Positions 62,770 to 64,000 of a stretch of DNA of 64,000 nucleotides are shown here, in pieces; the stretch's first letter is position 1; every line of letters begins with the position of its first letter. Source of the DNA: Methyloglobulus sp. GTDB taxonomy: Bacteria; Pseudomonadota; Gammaproteobacteria; Methylococcales; Methylomonadaceae. The DNA lies in NCBI GenBank assembly GCA_013141505.1, contig JABFQX010000010.1, forward strand, positions 1-64,000, given 5' to 3'. The notes beneath the pieces were generated by a model. It did not search any database. It was not told the DNA's origin and saw only the letters and a list, made by a program, of their open reading frames with translations. A program made the position numbers and the translations under genes.

Positions 62770-64000
62770 GTGCCTATAAAACAACAAAATGGCGGCATAT
62801 TAATATGGGTTGCTAGTTTTTTTGCAATCATCCTACTTGGCTTGTTAGCTTTTGGCTACTTGGTTTACAACCGCCTCTCCAGCGACTTGCCGAACGTAAA
62901 AGCCTTGCACAATGTCAGCTATGAAATGCCCCTGACTATCGTGAGCAAAGACAATCAACTCATGGCGCAATTTGGCGGCAATAAGCGTATACCCGTCAAA
63001 ATAGAGGCCATCCCTAAACAGTTGGTCAATGCCTTTATTGCCGCCGAGGACGACAGCTTTTACGAACACCCAGGAGTTGATTACAAAGGCTTGCTAAGAG
63101 CCGGCCTGCAACTTGCGCTGACTGGCAAAAAAAAGCAGGGCGGAAGTACTATCACCATGCAGGTAACCCGTAACTTCCTGCTGACCAGTGAAAAAACATT
63201 TACCCGAAAACTGAAGGAAATCATTCTTGCCTTAAAAATCGAGCGTGAATATTCAAAGGATAAAATCCTTGAACTTTACCTCAACCAAATTTACATGGGT
63301 CACAGCGCTTATGGCGTTGAAGCCGCCGCACAAACCTATTACGGAAAATCACTAAAAGACCTGACACTTGCAGAACATGCGATGATTGCGGGCCTGCCTA
63401 AAGGGCCGTCAATTTACAATCCGATAACCGATGAAGCCAGGGCAATTGAACGACGAAATTATGTATTGCAGCGAATGCTCGAACTTAATTATATCTCGCT
63501 TCAAGAGCATGAAGCCGCTATCAGGCAACCTTCAACGGCAAAACTGCAATATCATTCTTCCGATGTTTCGGCGCCTTTCGTCGCTGAAATGGTCAGGCAG
63601 TATATTTTTAACAAATACGGGGACGCTGCTTATACGCTGGGTTTAAAGGTAACGACAACCATCGACCCGGAGCTGCAAAAAGCCGCCGACAGATCGCTCA
63701 GGAACGCCTTGCATACTTATGATGACCGTCATGGCTATCGCTTTCCGGCAGAAGCGACTGGCAAAAACAATTCTAGCGAGATTATTCCGGTTATAGGCGA
63801 TACCTTGGCAGCAACCGTATTAAGCGTAAAAAACCAAGGCATTAATGCCAAACTTTATGACAACAAGCCAATAGAAATCTCCTGGGACAATGTTAAGTGG
63901 ACTGGCAGTAAATTTAAAAAGTTCTTAAAACCAGGCACTTTAATACGGGTACGACAAAACAAGAAAAACAACTGGAGCATCACCCAAGTACCTGATGTCG
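62770..64000 (+). CDS. mrcA: Penicillin-binding protein 1A (partial at window edge)
   Basis: A GTG start at 62770 is the first possible start after an in-frame stop. The visible 410 residues comprise a membrane anchor (about 9-33), and a glycosyltransferase 51 domain with catalytic Glu in AAEDDSFYEHPGVDYKGLLR, GGSTITMQVTRNFLLTSEK, and KIEREYSKDKILELYLNQIY. An OB-like / ODD region follows, as in class A PBP1a. The transpeptidase domain lies beyond the window. It polymerises and crosslinks peptidoglycan. Divergence from pilM is the standard gammaproteobacterial arrangement. Confidence 0.93.
   Translation, partial: MPIKQQNGGILIWVASFFAIILLGLLAFGYLVYNRLSSDLPNVKALHNVSYEMPLTIVSKDNQLMAQFGGNKRIPVKIEAIPKQLVNAFIAAEDDSFYEHPGVDYKGLLRAGLQLALTGKKKQGGSTITMQVTRNFLLTSEKTFTRKLKEIILALKIEREYSKDKILELYLNQIYMGHSAYGVEAAAQTYYGKSLKDLTLAEHAMIAGLPKGPSIYNPITDEARAIERRNYVLQRMLELNYISLQEHEAAIRQPSTAKLQYHSSDVSAPFVAEMVRQYIFNKYGDAAYTLGLKVTTTIDPELQKAADRSLRNALHTYDDRHGYRFPAEATGKNNSSEIIPVIGDTLAATVLSVKNQGINAKLYDNKPIEISWDNVKWTGSKFKKFLKPGTLIRVRQNKKNNWSITQVPDV

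Overview
The window looks like chromosome from a gammaproteobacterium, most plausibly a Methylococcales-type methanotroph. The evidence is a squalene-hopene cyclase, an SmbP-like metal-binding protein, a phosphoketolase / acetate kinase operon, a type IV pilus pilMNOPQ operon and the gammaproteobacterial order hemE-damX-aroB-aroK-pilQPONM-(divergent) PBP1a. No methane or methanol oxidation gene is in the window, so the assignment is inference.

Layout. 1-3 kb: a transposase end, a decayed ricin-type lectin gene and a palindrome-rich gene-poor stretch. 3-7.7 kb: small stress and envelope proteins (CsbD, lmo0937-like, YqjDEK-like, two BON lipoproteins, a DUF1207 protein). 8-16.7 kb: a giant cyclic beta-1,2-glucan synthase. 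17-22 kb: a two-gene multi-PAS hybrid kinase / response regulator module bracketed by 97-bp direct repeats. 22.5-29 kb: a Crp/Fnr regulator, an AI-2E-type permease and many small stress proteins. 29-33 kb: an IS1-family insertion with an 8-bp target duplication, then a cytochrome b561 / P-type ATPase fusion. 33.5-38.8 kb: OmpA and OsmB-like lipoproteins, DUF883, and HipA/YjjJ and stress-protein remnants. 39-44.8 kb: hopene cyclase, ferritin-like protein, YjbJ-like protein and a second Crp/Fnr regulator. 45-49.4 kb: phosphoketolase, histidine phosphatase, acetate kinase. 49.4-52.3 kb: a hairpin-rich element, an HdeD-like gene, an integrase remnant and tRNA-Thr(CGT). 52.5-64 kb: a conserved housekeeping block.

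The most striking result is a shared promoter architecture found by reading the intergenic regions. Thirteen sites carry the palindrome TGTRCG-N4-CGYACA, then GAC (or a close variant), exactly 18 nt, then a TANNNT -10-like hexamer, always pointing toward the nearby gene. This puts the palindrome centre at -41.5, the classical class II Crp/Fnr activator position. The downstream genes (CsbD, BON, DUF883/YqjE, OsmB, HdeD, DUF2171, ferritin-like, hopene cyclase, the hybrid kinase and tiny membrane proteins) form a coherent envelope and general-stress set. The window encodes two unusual Crp/Fnr proteins (22485-23261 and 43394-44098) that are candidate activators. I infer a Crp/Fnr-driven stress regulon whose members resemble the RpoS regulon of enterics. 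MITE-like repeats have entered the leaders of at least three of these promoters.
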